From NCBI GenBank assembly GCA_964581885.1, contig CAZOPS010000005.1, forward strand, positions 1 to 29,827: DNA of 29,827 nucleotides. The letters run 5' to 3'. Positions 1 through 7,132 of the stretch are shown here, piece after piece (positions within the stretch are counted from its first letter, which is position 1; every line of letters begins with the position of its first letter). The stretch is from JAYEID01 sp964581885 (GTDB lineage Bacteria; Patescibacteriota; WWE3; JAUXAW01; JAYEID01). A program made the translations under genes and the position numbers. The notes below the pieces were generated by a model, which was not told the origin of the DNA, did no database searches, and saw only the letters and a program-made list of their open reading frames with translations.

Positions 1-12
1 TTATGTATAGAA

Positions 13-28
13 CCCTTCGTACGAACCG
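13..28. promoter_or_regulatory. Imperfect palindrome, possible ArsR-type operator copy
   Basis: CCCTTCG-TA-CGAACCG shares the left arm and the core of the perfect palindrome at 433-448. The two sites also share flanking bases (AA before, a CAAnAC-type tail after), and they bracket the ArsR-like gene. The role as an operator is inference. Confidence 0.35.
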
Positions 29-54
29 CACAACACATAAAGTGTGCACGGTGG

Positions 55-369
55 CTAGGATTTGATTTGCAGACTTTTTAGAAATGTTTGCAGGATTCTT
101 TTCTTTTCTGGTTCGTTTTTTAGATCTTTCGGCCCGTAAATTACGGAAAATTTTCTGCGCCGGCGTGTAAGGAGCCCGGCTTTTTCTAGTTTCTGTAAAT
201 GTTTTGATGTGCTTCGGTAAGAGAGTTCTATATTTTTGGAGACCTGTCCAACATTTTGTGAGCCGTGTTCCCAAAGTTCCCAGAGAATTTTAATTCGGCG
301 CTCATTGGCCAAGGCCTTGAAAAACCGCTCTAACTCTTTGGGGCTGTAGTTTAGTGTTTGTTTGGGCAT
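55..369 (-). CDS. ArsR-family winged-helix transcriptional regulator
   Basis: This 104-residue protein is one winged helix-turn-helix domain. The pattern LERFFKALANERRIKILWEL (about 13-32) is the typical ArsR opening. The recognition-helix region SYRSTSKHLQKLEKAGLL lies around 50-67 and is followed by a basic wing (RRRRKF). No cysteine or histidine cluster of the metal-sensing ArsR proteins is present, so a metal-independent regulator is more likely. The ATG at 369 has an extended -10 box (TGGTAGCAT, 394-386) 16 nt upstream. The nearest palindrome (433-448) is upstream of that promoter, so autoregulation is possible but not shown. The family is confident; the target is unknown. Confidence 0.85.
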   Translation of the reverse strand: MPKQTLNYSPKELERFFKALANERRIKILWELWEHGSQNVGQVSKNIELSYRSTSKHLQKLEKAGLLTRRRRKFSVIYGPKDLKNEPEKKRILQTFLKSLQIKS

Positions 370-385
370 TGGTACCTACAATTTA

Positions 386-394
386 ATGCTACCA
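386..394 (-). promoter_or_regulatory. Extended -10 promoter of the ArsR-like gene
   Basis: On the minus strand the sequence reads TG-G-TAGCAT, 16 nt before the ATG at 369. No Shine-Dalgarno sequence is visible in the short leader. Confidence 0.5.
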
Positions 395-432
395 TATTTT
401 GTAAGGAAATCGGTAAATAGTGGTGATTGGAA

Positions 433-448
433 CCCTTCGCACGAAGGG
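433..448. promoter_or_regulatory. Perfect palindrome CCCTTCG-CA-CGAAGGG, candidate operator
   Basis: A 7-bp perfect inverted repeat with a 2-bp centre lies about 60 bp upstream of the ArsR-like gene. A degenerate copy sits at 13-28 on the other side of that gene. The size and symmetry suit a dimeric winged-helix regulator. Binding is inferred only. Confidence 0.45.
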
Positions 449-623
449 TACAATACGTATAGAAAGAAAGAAGCGAAGGGGAAAAGGCACTGGTGCGCAA
501 CATTTTTAAGGTCCTCGATGGAATCCAATTTTTATGCTCTATGTTTTATGTTGTCATGTTCTAAGTTTTATGTTTTTATGTTCTGTGCGGGGTCCTTTCC
601 AAATTGTCAACTCTTGGTGCCTG

Positions 624-632
624 TGCTAATCT
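624..632 (+). promoter_or_regulatory. Extended -10 box (TGC-TAATCT) of the PEGA/SH3 gene
   Basis: TG at 624-625 and hexamer TAATCT at 627-632 are followed by 9 nt and then the ATG at 642. The predicted transcript would have only a few leader bases. The rest of 370-641 (272 nt) holds no supportable gene, only AT-rich sequence with repeated ATGTTTTATGTT-like words. Confidence 0.55.
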
Positions 633-641
633 AAATCTGCT

Positions 642-1751
642 ATGGATGACCGTTTGAAGAAAATTCTGCTCGGATTAGGACCTACAGTTATTATTACATT
701 AGGGTTTGTTGGTTGGCGTTATTTTACAGGAAGGCGAGTTGAACCAAACGCGGCTTTAAGCATTAACTTGGATGGGCCTTCGCAAGAGGTGTGGCTTGAT
801 GGGGAGCGCCGTGGTCAAACCCCTTTTTACTCCGATGCTTTGCGCCCGGGCGAGGCTACAGTTCGGATTGCAAGTTGGTCAGCCCGCTTAAAGCTTACTC
901 CTTCTACTCTTACTGCTGTTAATTTAGACTTAGGTCAGTTTACTAAGGAAGAGATATTTTGGTTGGAAAAAAGTGATGAAGCTAAGATTTCAGTAATTTC
1001 TGAGCCAGAGGGGGCGGAAGTTAAGATGGACACTAAGAGTATGGGCGTCACACCTCTTTTTTCACCTATACAGCCCGGCCCTTATGACTTGGAAGTTACG
1101 AAAGATGGTTATGAACTATCTAGCTTAAAAGTGCATGTTCAGCCTAGTTATAAATTAAATGCATGGTTTAAACTTAGACCTAGTGTAGTTCCTCAGGAGC
1201 CGAATACCATTGATGTTACAGCTTGGGGATGGGAAGGAAAAAATGATTTGATAACACTTCTGGATTATTCAATTCCAGACCCCAGTTTTTTTGCTACTCC
1301 GAAGAGTTGGATATTAGCTCTGCAAGACCGGTGGGCAGAGAACCCTCCTGCTGAGCAACCAACATATTTTATTGATCAATCCGGGGTTGTCTATAACAGA
1401 AGGGGCGAGGAGGTTGAGGAGAAGGAGGGTGGCGAAGGGGCGGTGGTAGTGGCTTATCTTGGAGACAGTGATGAAGATGTGTCGCAGGTTGCGCAAGAAA
1501 ACCTAATTTCTTTTTTGGAGAAGTCGTTTCCTGCTCAAAGCAGTCCTAAGGTTAGAGTTCTTCCCACCGGAGTCGGGTTTTTAAGAGTAAGATCGGGTTC
1601 AGGTACTTCTTACAGTGAAATAACTAGAGTTAGTCCTGGGGATGTATATCCTTTTCTTGGTACTCAAGGGGGCTGGTATCGCATCCTTTTGGATGATGGC
1701 CGCGAAGGCTGGGTGTCGGGAGATTATGTGGAAGAGGTAGTTGAAGAGTAA
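642..1751 (+). CDS. Membrane-anchored protein with two PEGA-like domains and a C-terminal SH3 domain
   Basis: A 369-residue protein with one N-terminal membrane segment (about 7-25) and the rest outside. Two PEGA-type beta domains follow. The first is around 38-100 (VWLDGERRGQTPF), the second around 113-180 (EGAEVKMDTKSMGVTPLF followed by GPYDLEVTKDGYE, the classic PEGA signature). A middle region (190-300) is unassigned. The C-terminus (about 303-365) is a bacterial SH3 domain (LRVRSGSGTSYSEI, then GWYRILLDDGREGWVSGDYVE). Both domain types are associated with binding to surface polymers or peptidoglycan, so a cell-envelope role is likely. The next gene is also a secreted surface protein. No enzymatic motif is seen. 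Confidence 0.85.
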   Translation: MDDRLKKILLGLGPTVIITLGFVGWRYFTGRRVEPNAALSINLDGPSQEVWLDGERRGQTPFYSDALRPGEATVRIASWSARLKLTPSTLTAVNLDLGQFTKEEIFWLEKSDEAKISVISEPEGAEVKMDTKSMGVTPLFSPIQPGPYDLEVTKDGYELSSLKVHVQPSYKLNAWFKLRPSVVPQEPNTIDVTAWGWEGKNDLITLLDYSIPDPSFFATPKSWILALQDRWAENPPAEQPTYFIDQSGVVYNRRGEEVEEKEGGEGAVVVAYLGDSDEDVSQVAQENLISFLEKSFPAQSSPKVRVLPTGVGFLRVRSGSGTSYSEITRVSPGDVYPFLGTQGGWYRILLDDGREGWVSGDYVEEVVEE

Positions 1752-1869
1752 CAAAAAAATTACTAAGTAGGTGGTAAATCATATCTTCTTGGCTGCGGGG
1801 CTTTTAAATTATGCAATAAGATGTAGGTGTGTTAGCGTTTTTTAAATTCTGTATAAATTTATTTTTATT

Positions 1870-1878
1870 TGCTAAACT
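1870..1878 (+). promoter_or_regulatory. Extended -10 box (TGC-TAAACT) of the cohesin-like gene
   Basis: TG at 1870-1871 and TAAACT at 1873-1878 lie only 6 nt before the ATG at 1885, so transcription would start at about the A of the ATG (fully leaderless). The same TGnTAAACT appears before pgk. The preceding 1752-1869 has no recognisable gene. Confidence 0.55.
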
Positions 1879-1884
1879 ATTTTT

Positions 1885-2571
1885 ATGTTAGTAAAGAAAG
1901 CTGCCCAGCTTCTTTTATGCTTAGCAGTATTGACAATTCTTTTTAGTACCGGTTTTCTTACTCGGTCTGCATTAGCTGCAGACGCTACCTTAGAACTGAT
2001 TCCTAGTGAGGGTACAATTTCTCTCGAAGAATATCTTAGTGTTGATATAGTTGTAGATTCGGGAGAAGCATCTGTTAGTGGTGTGGATATTGTAATGGAC
2101 TTTGATCCTGACAAGTTTGAGGTTTCTATGAATGTTGACGATAGTGCTTTTTCTACTTTTATGCCCTCTACCGGTCGAATCGATAACACTACGGGGCACA
2201 TCAGTTTTTCTGCATACACGGAGTCTGAAGAAACAGTTAGTGGGGAAGCAATTGTTGCTACTCTGGAACTCACGGCTTTAGTAGATTCGGGAGAGGGTGA
2301 GGTAACTTTCGATTTTACTTTAGGGGAAACAGACGATTGTAATGTTATTGAAGCAGAAAGTATTGACGATATTCTTAGTTCTGTAACTAGCGGTGTTTAT
2401 ACCTTTGAGGCCAGTGCTACCTCCACAGAAACAACTTCAGAAGATAGTACTGATGCGGACCAACTTCCTGAGACTACAGATACGCCAGAAACTGGCGAAG
2501 GTGAGTTGTCTGTTTTCTTTTTCCTTCTTGGGTGTAGTCTCCTCTTTTCAGGAGTATGGCTAGTTTTTTAA
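1885..2571 (+). CDS. Secreted cohesin-domain-like protein with sortase-like C-terminal signal
   Basis: A 228-residue protein. The signal peptide is about 1-31 (hydrophobic core, cleavage after ALA). Residues about 33-175 read as a cohesin-type beta domain: ATLELIPSEGTISLEEYLSV, then GVDIVMDFDPDKFEV (the conserved YDP-like turn), then GHISFSAY and EAIVATLELTAL. A Ser/Thr/Glu-rich spacer follows, then LPETT (194-198) and TPETG (200-204) and a hydrophobic tail to the last residue. This resembles an LPXTG sorting signal but lacks the usual basic tail. A sortase is encoded at 12639 and a dockerin-type repeat at 13768-14415. The gene ends tail to tail with the helicase gene, sharing the 4 bases TTAA. 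The family call rests on pattern reading, not alignment. Confidence 0.75.
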   Translation: MLVKKAAQLLLCLAVLTILFSTGFLTRSALAADATLELIPSEGTISLEEYLSVDIVVDSGEASVSGVDIVMDFDPDKFEVSMNVDDSAFSTFMPSTGRIDNTTGHISFSAYTESEETVSGEAIVATLELTALVDSGEGEVTFDFTLGETDDCNVIEAESIDDILSSVTSGVYTFEASATSTETTSEDSTDADQLPETTDTPETGEGELSVFFFLLGCSLLFSGVWLVF

Positions 2572-4430
2572 AGCTCTCTTTTAAGTTCGTTAGGAATTTC
2601 AAGAAGAAATCTGGAAACATCTCCACTGAGCTCTCCCCCAAAATATAGTCTCTTTTTTGCATAGGTTAGGTGCAGTTCTCTTTTGGCTCTAGTCATTCCC
2701 ACATAGAAAAGGCGTCGCTCTTCTTCTAACTGTTGCATATCTAAAAGTGACCGCGAGTGTGGCAAAAGACCTTCTTCTAAGCCTGCGATAAACACCACTG
2801 GGAATTCTAAACCTTTAGCTGAATGCAGTGTCATTAAGAGCGCAGTGGGGTAGCTGGAACGTCTGTTAGTTGAGTGGGATAGGTCAAGCCCATTTGGTGT
2901 TTGGTCATTTTCAACAAGAGAAACATTTTCTAAAAATCTTTTTAAGTTGGAAAACTCGGATGCAACAGCTCTAAGCTCCTTTACGTTTTCGACTCTACCC
3001 TCGTTCTTATTTTCTCTTTCTTTCAGCCACTTGAGATATTTGGTTTTTTCCAAAATAATGTCTATTATTTGCGTTGGTTTTAGTTGGTCCTTCCTCTGAA
3101 TTAATTTTTGGAGTGAAAACTCGAAGTGTCTATCCGCATCTTCTATTTTCCACCCTTTATTGGCTAGTTCTTCCTGGGTTTTTTTTCCAACTCTTCTGGG
3201 TGGTACATTGATAATTCTTTTTAAGCTTAGTGTATCCTGAGGATTTTCTACCAATCTCAGATAAGAAAGAATATCTTTGACTTCCCGCCTTTCATAGAAT
3301 TTTGTCCCGCCAAACAGCCGGTAAGGCAACCCCCTTCGAATAAAAGTTTCTTCAAACGCGCGGGATTGTGCATTTGTCCTGAATAGGACCGCACATTGGT
3401 GGTAGGTGGATGTTTTTTCAATTTTGCGCGCAATGTAACGCGCCTCATCTTTTTCATCCCAAGCTTCGTAAACAAATATGTCTTGCCCTTGGTCGTTTTC
3501 TGTTTGTAAGTCAATGTTAATATGGGTTTTGTTGTTCTCAATAACATTCTTAGCTGCTTCCACAATTTTTTGAGTTGAACGATAGTTTTTTTCGAGGCGG
3601 AAAATGGTGGCTCCTGGCCAATCCTTTTCAAAGTTTAAAATATTTTTGAAGTTTGCTCCTCGCCACCCGTAGATAGCTTGGGAAACATCTCCAACTACAC
3701 AAAGATTATTATTTCCTTTTGCTAAGTAGTGGATGAAGGTGTATTGGGCCTGATTAGTGTCTTGGTACTCGTCAACAAGGAAGTATTTGAATTTCTTCTG
3801 CCATTTTTTTAATACCTCTGGTTTCTTGTCAAAAAGCTCAACAGTTTTAAAAATTAAGTCACCAAAATCCAGGGCTTTATTTTTGCGAAGAACCCTTTGA
3901 TATTCAGGGTAAATCCTGCTCACTTGTTCTTGGAAATATCCGTAAGCATAGTTTTTATATTGAGCGGCTGTTACTAACTCGTTCTTGGCGCTTGAAATTT
4001 TATTAAGTACTGCTCCTGGTCGAAACTCTTTCGGAGAGAGCTTTAGTTTTTTGACAAGCTCCTTTATAACCTTTTTTGAATCGTAGTCGTCATAAATAAC
4101 GTAGTTTCTGGGAATTCCAATCTTAGGCCCTTCAATCCTTAGTATCCTGGCACAGATGGCATGGAAGGTTCCGATCCAAGAGACGTTTTTAGCATCTTTT
4201 TTTACTAGCTTTTGGACCCGCTTTTTCATCTCATTAGCTGCTTTGTTTGTGAAGGTGACTGCGAGTATTTCCGAAGGCTGGGCTTTTCCCTGTCTAATTA
4301 GATACGCTACCTTGTGAGTGAGGCACCGAGTTTTTCCAGAACCGGGGCCAGCAATGATTAGGATTGACCCTTCCGTCTTTTTTACAGCAGCCTTCTGCTG
4401 GTCGTTAAGGTCTTGAAGAATTTCTGACAT
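2568..4430 (-). CDS. UvrD/PcrA-type superfamily 1A DNA helicase
   Basis: A 620-residue ATP-dependent 3'-5' DNA helicase of the UvrD/PcrA/Rep family, used in repair and replication restart. Visible motifs in order: Q motif LNDQQKAAV (about 7-15), Walker A AGPGSGKT (27-34), motif Ia VTFTNKAANEM, GTFHAICARILR, motif II DEYQDTNQAQ, motif III GDVSQAIYGWRGA, motif IV LEKNYRST, motif V TLHSAKGLEFPVVF, and motif VI EERRLFYVGMTRAKREL near the C-terminus. It is about 100 residues shorter than typical PcrA/UvrD (about 720) and ends soon after motif VI, so the C-terminal RNA-polymerase-binding tail is absent. The start at 4430 is supported by an extended -10 box 10 nt upstream. Confidence 0.95.
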   Translation of the reverse strand: MSEILQDLNDQQKAAVKKTEGSILIIAGPGSGKTRCLTHKVAYLIRQGKAQPSEILAVTFTNKAANEMKKRVQKLVKKDAKNVSWIGTFHAICARILRIEGPKIGIPRNYVIYDDYDSKKVIKELVKKLKLSPKEFRPGAVLNKISSAKNELVTAAQYKNYAYGYFQEQVSRIYPEYQRVLRKNKALDFGDLIFKTVELFDKKPEVLKKWQKKFKYFLVDEYQDTNQAQYTFIHYLAKGNNNLCVVGDVSQAIYGWRGANFKNILNFEKDWPGATIFRLEKNYRSTQKIVEAAKNVIENNKTHINIDLQTENDQGQDIFVYEAWDEKDEARYIARKIEKTSTYHQCAVLFRTNAQSRAFEETFIRRGLPYRLFGGTKFYERREVKDILSYLRLVENPQDTLSLKRIINVPPRRVGKKTQEELANKGWKIEDADRHFEFSLQKLIQRKDQLKPTQIIDIILEKTKYLKWLKERENKNEGRVENVKELRAVASEFSNLKRFLENVSLVENDQTPNGLDLSHSTNRRSSYPTALLMTLHSAKGLEFPVVFIAGLEEGLLPHSRSLLDMQQLEEERRLFYVGMTRAKRELHLTYAKKRLYFGGELSGDVSRFLLEIPNELKREL

Positions 4431-4440
4431 GGCGTGTATA

Positions 4441-4449
4441 ATGTTAGCA
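4441..4449 (-). promoter_or_regulatory. Extended -10 box (TGC-TAACAT) of the helicase gene
   Basis: On the minus strand TG-C-TAACAT is followed by 10 nt and then the ATG at 4430. No Shine-Dalgarno sequence precedes the ATG. Confidence 0.6.
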
Positions 4450-4490
4450 CAATTGTTTATGGTTTCATCTCTTTTTAACTTTAATCTTCA

Positions 4491-5561
4491 ATGATAAAAC
4501 TAGCTATTAATGGATTTGGAAGAATAGGGCGAGCAGCATTTTACGCTGCGATTGGTTTGTGTGGTTCTGGAGACCGCCGGAGAAAGTCAGAGCGTGTTGA
4601 TACCGCTACTATTGAAGTAGTAGCAATAAATGACTTGGGGGACAAGGAACAGTTAGTAAACTTGCTAAAGCACGATAGTGTTTATGGTGTTGTGGACGCG
4701 GAAATTTCTCTTTCTGAGAGGGAGGACTATTTAATTGTTAATGGGAAAAAAATCAACTTTTGCTCCGAAAAGGATCCCGCAAACCTACCGTGGAATGATT
4801 TAGATGTAGATGTGGTTTTGGAGTGTACAGGTGTTTTTGCTGATTTTGAGAAAGCAGCAGCTCATCTTGAGGCAGGAGCGGAGAAAGTTATTATTTCTGC
4901 TAATGCAAAAGGGGATGGCCCTACGATAGTCCTGGGCACAAGTTCTGCAGATAGTTTAGGAGTTCTAGCAAAAGATCATGATGTTTTTTCAAATGCTTCT
5001 TGTACTACGAATTGTATCTCTCCCATTATGCAAATTTTGAAAGATTCATTTGGAGTGGAGAAAGCTTTGATGACTACGGAGCATGCGTACACCTCTACTC
5101 AAAGCTTGGTGGATGGGCCTCACCGCAAAGATGCGCGTCGGGCTCGTGCTGCGGGGGTAAATTCTATTCCAACTACGACCGGGTCGGCAAAAGCAACAGG
5201 TAAGGTGGTGCCCGAGTTAGCGGGTAAATTTGATGGGATCGCGATTAGGGTACCTGTTCCTTGTGGTTCCATTTCTGACGTAGTAGCTGTTTTGAAACGG
5301 GATGTAACTGTAGCCGAACTTAATAATGTTTTTAAACAAGCCGCAGAGTCACCGCAGTATCGGGGGCTTGTGGAATATTCTGAAGAGCCTTTGGTTTCAA
5401 CAGATATTATTGGTAACCCCCATTCTGCAGTTTATGATGCGCCTTTCACCCGGGTTGTAGGTGGAGACTTAGTAAAAATATTGGCTTGGTATGATAATGA
5501 ATGGGCATACGCCAACCGGTTGGTTGAGTTAGCGCAGATTGTTGGTGAATCTTCACAGTAG
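4491..5561 (+). CDS. gap: Glyceraldehyde-3-phosphate dehydrogenase, class I
   Basis: A 356-residue cytosolic glycolytic enzyme that converts glyceraldehyde 3-phosphate, NAD+ and phosphate to 1,3-bisphosphoglycerate. Seen: Rossmann motif NGFGRIGR (8-15), VVAINDL with the Asp usual for NAD preference, catalytic SNASCTTNC with Cys171, histidine motif TTEHAYTSTQ, RRARAAGVNSIPTTTGSAKA, and C-terminal WYDNEWAYANRLVEL. It is about 20 residues longer than the usual 335 because of an insert near residues 22-40 (SGDRRRKSERVD) between the first helix and the second Rossmann strand. pgk lies 2.6 kb downstream. The ATG at 4491 begins right at the conserved IKLAINGFG sequence, and no Shine-Dalgarno sequence is visible. 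Confidence 0.97.
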   Translation: MIKLAINGFGRIGRAAFYAAIGLCGSGDRRRKSERVDTATIEVVAINDLGDKEQLVNLLKHDSVYGVVDAEISLSEREDYLIVNGKKINFCSEKDPANLPWNDLDVDVVLECTGVFADFEKAAAHLEAGAEKVIISANAKGDGPTIVLGTSSADSLGVLAKDHDVFSNASCTTNCISPIMQILKDSFGVEKALMTTEHAYTSTQSLVDGPHRKDARRARAAGVNSIPTTTGSAKATGKVVPELAGKFDGIAIRVPVPCGSISDVVAVLKRDVTVAELNNVFKQAAESPQYRGLVEYSEEPLVSTDIIGNPHSAVYDAPFTRVVGGDLVKILAWYDNEWAYANRLVELAQIVGESSQ

Positions 5562-5585
5562 CGTACTTTAGTACGCGCTGTTTTA
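5561..5585 (+). terminator. Hairpin after gap, possible terminator
   Basis: GCGTACT-TT-AGTACGC (5561-5576) is a perfect 7-bp inverted repeat overlapping the last base of the stop codon. It is followed by GCTG and TTTTAATTTT. The T run is imperfect, so termination strength is uncertain. Confidence 0.5.
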
Positions 5586-5608
5586 ATTTTAACACCCAGC
5601 CGGAAATC

Positions 5609-5794
5609 TTAAATCCTAATATCTAAATCCCTGCCTTGCCGGCAGGCAGGCTAAACAAATTCGAATGACGAAAATCCGAATTCTTTAAATGTCTTGAATT
5701 TTGTTGCCTTATCGGCGCCCGCGCTCAGCGTGGCGACCTGCCGAAAAGGCAGGAACATTTGAAAATTTGTGCTTGTTTAGAATTTAGGATTTAA
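5609..5794. repeat. MITE-like intergenic element with 11-bp terminal inverted repeats and two internal hairpins
   Basis: TTAAATCCTAA at 5609-5619 is exactly mirrored by TTAGGATTTAA at 5784-5794. Inside are two hairpins with the same stem, CCTGCC/GGCAGG (5630-5646 and 5737-5753), and AT-rich stretches of the AAATTCGAAT / GAATTTTG type. No ORF is present. This explains most of the 384-base gap between gap and the SDR gene. The remainder (5795-5930) shows only a possible -10 (TATATT, 5905-5910). Confidence 0.55.
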
Positions 5795-5927
5795 TGTTTA
5801 GTATTTTTGTGTCCCCTTTTCGAGCGAGTCCACTAGCGAGAAATCAGAATAGGATCTTTTTGAAATTCTATTGTGGTTTCTCGGCGGACCTCGAAACGGA
5901 TCCCTATATTTTGCATTTTGCACTTGC

Positions 5928-5938
5928 GAGGGGGTGAT
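5928..5938 (+). promoter_or_regulatory. Long Shine-Dalgarno sequence deciding the SDR start
   Basis: GAGGGGGTGAT lies 7 nt before the ATG at 5946 and matches the anti-Shine-Dalgarno core AAGGAGGTGAT with one change. It favours ATG 5946 over an in-frame ATG at 5871. Confidence 0.75.
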
Positions 5939-5945
5939 AATTTAT

Positions 5946-6710
5946 ATGTTTAACTTAACTAACAAATCAGCAGTTATAACCGGTGCTCGGCGCGGCATTG
6001 GTAAAGGTATTGCTTTGGCTTTAGCTCAAGCAGGTGCTGATGTTTTGGTTTCTGACATTGATTTGAAAGATTGCGAAAAAACTTGTCAAGAGATAGAAGA
6101 GGAAACAGGACAACGGGCAGTTCCTTTTCGCTGTGATGTGACAAAAAAGGACGAGGTAGAAGCTATGGTGGAAAAGGCAGTAGACGAGTTCGGCAGGTTA
6201 GATATTTTGGTCAACAATGCGGGTATTGCGCAGTTTAAGGACTTTTTTGAACTAGAAGAGCAGGATTGGGACAAGGTTCTTGAGGTTAATCTGAAGGGCC
6301 AGTTTCTTTGTGCTCAAGCAGCTGCAAAAGAAATGGCAAAGAATGGCTGGGGTAGAATCATAAATATAGCTTCTATTGCTTCGGGGCAAGTTGGAGTAGG
6401 CTTTCCCCAGGTGGCGCATTATACAGCTTCGAAAGGAGGGGTTACAGGTTTAACTGAAACCTTGGCTTTGGAACTTGGTCCCAAAGGAGTTCGGGTAAAT
6501 GCTATTGGTCCGGGTATTATAGAAACTGAAATGACTAGTGATATGCTTTCTACGGAAGAGCAACGGCGGAATATTTTGGCACGAACTCCTGTAGGTCGGG
6601 TAGGACAACCTGCTGATATCGGTGCAGCTGCCGTTTACCTTGCTTCGGAAGAAGCTGACTTTGTGAATGGTGCCATCCTTTTTGTTGATGGCGGTTGGCT
6701 GGCCGGGTGA
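5946..6710 (+). CDS. Short-chain dehydrogenase/reductase (FabG-like)
   Basis: A 254-residue classical SDR, an NAD(P)H-dependent oxidoreductase of the FabG/3-oxoacyl-reductase or sugar-alcohol dehydrogenase type. Seen: coenzyme motif TGARRGIG near residues 13-20, structural NNAG near residue 87, active-site serine in IASIAS (about 145), YTASK with Tyr159 and Lys163, and the family-typical RVNAIGPGIIETEM and C-terminal FVNGAILFVDGGW. The substrate cannot be read from sequence. No fatty-acid synthesis genes are nearby, so FabG is not asserted. The start at 5946 is set by the Shine-Dalgarno sequence and by the motif beginning at once; an in-frame ATG at 5871 would add an atypical 25-residue leader. 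The HIT gene follows after 17 nt, suggesting an operon with it and the NAD(P)HX dehydratase. Confidence 0.92.
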   Translation: MFNLTNKSAVITGARRGIGKGIALALAQAGADVLVSDIDLKDCEKTCQEIEEETGQRAVPFRCDVTKKDEVEAMVEKAVDEFGRLDILVNNAGIAQFKDFFELEEQDWDKVLEVNLKGQFLCAQAAAKEMAKNGWGRIINIASIASGQVGVGFPQVAHYTASKGGVTGLTETLALELGPKGVRVNAIGPGIIETEMTSDMLSTEEQRRNILARTPVGRVGQPADIGAAAVYLASEEADFVNGAILFVDGGWLAG

Positions 6711-6727
6711 AGAGATAACAACTATTA

Positions 6728-7111
6728 ATGTCTAACCAAAGTTGTATCTTCTGTAAAATTGTAAAAGATGAAAAGCCCTCACATAAGGTTTATGAGGATG
6801 ATGATTTTTTGGCGTTTTTAGATGTTAATCCTAAATCTAGAGGGCATACTCTTTTAATTCCCAAAGAGCACTATACTAATATTTTTGATATTCCTGAAGA
6901 GCTGCTGTGCGACATAGCAAAAAGGGTCAAGAAACTATCTCCGATACTGAAACAGAAGTTAAATGCGGATGGTATTAGAATTGAGCACGCTGCTGGTGAT
7001 GTCGCGGGTCAGGTGATTATGCATTTTCATGTTCACATTATTCCCCATTACGAAGCGCGTGCTAAAGAAAGTTCGGGTTTGGAAGATGTGGCCAAGTTGA
7101 TTAGGAGTTAA
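6728..7111 (+). CDS. HIT-family nucleotide hydrolase
   Basis: A 127-residue histidine-triad protein, a family that hydrolyses nucleoside phosphoramidates or dinucleotides in the cytosol. The catalytic triad motif HFHVHIIPH is at about 98-106, preceded by the GQV that commonly leads into it. An N-terminal CIFCKIV (Cys5 and Cys8) is the CxxC that with a later His forms the zinc site in many bacterial HIT proteins. DVNPKSRGHTLLIPKEHY is the standard middle block. Length is normal. It sits between the SDR and the NAD(P)HX dehydratase with short gaps, so co-transcription is likely. Confidence 0.95.
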   Translation: MSNQSCIFCKIVKDEKPSHKVYEDDDFLAFLDVNPKSRGHTLLIPKEHYTNIFDIPEELLCDIAKRVKKLSPILKQKLNADGIRIEHAAGDVAGQVIMHFHVHIIPHYEARAKESSGLEDVAKLIRS

Positions 7112-7132
7112 AAGTATTTAATCTATATTCCC

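Noticed and set aside
362..634. A 90-codon plus-strand open frame
   Set aside because: It overlaps the ArsR start, runs through AT-rich repeat sequence, has no family resemblance, and lies over the promoter of the next gene.
5946..6710. FabG of fatty-acid synthesis
   Set aside because: The SDR motifs are clear, but no acyl-carrier-protein or fatty-acid genes are nearby, so the specific function is not asserted.
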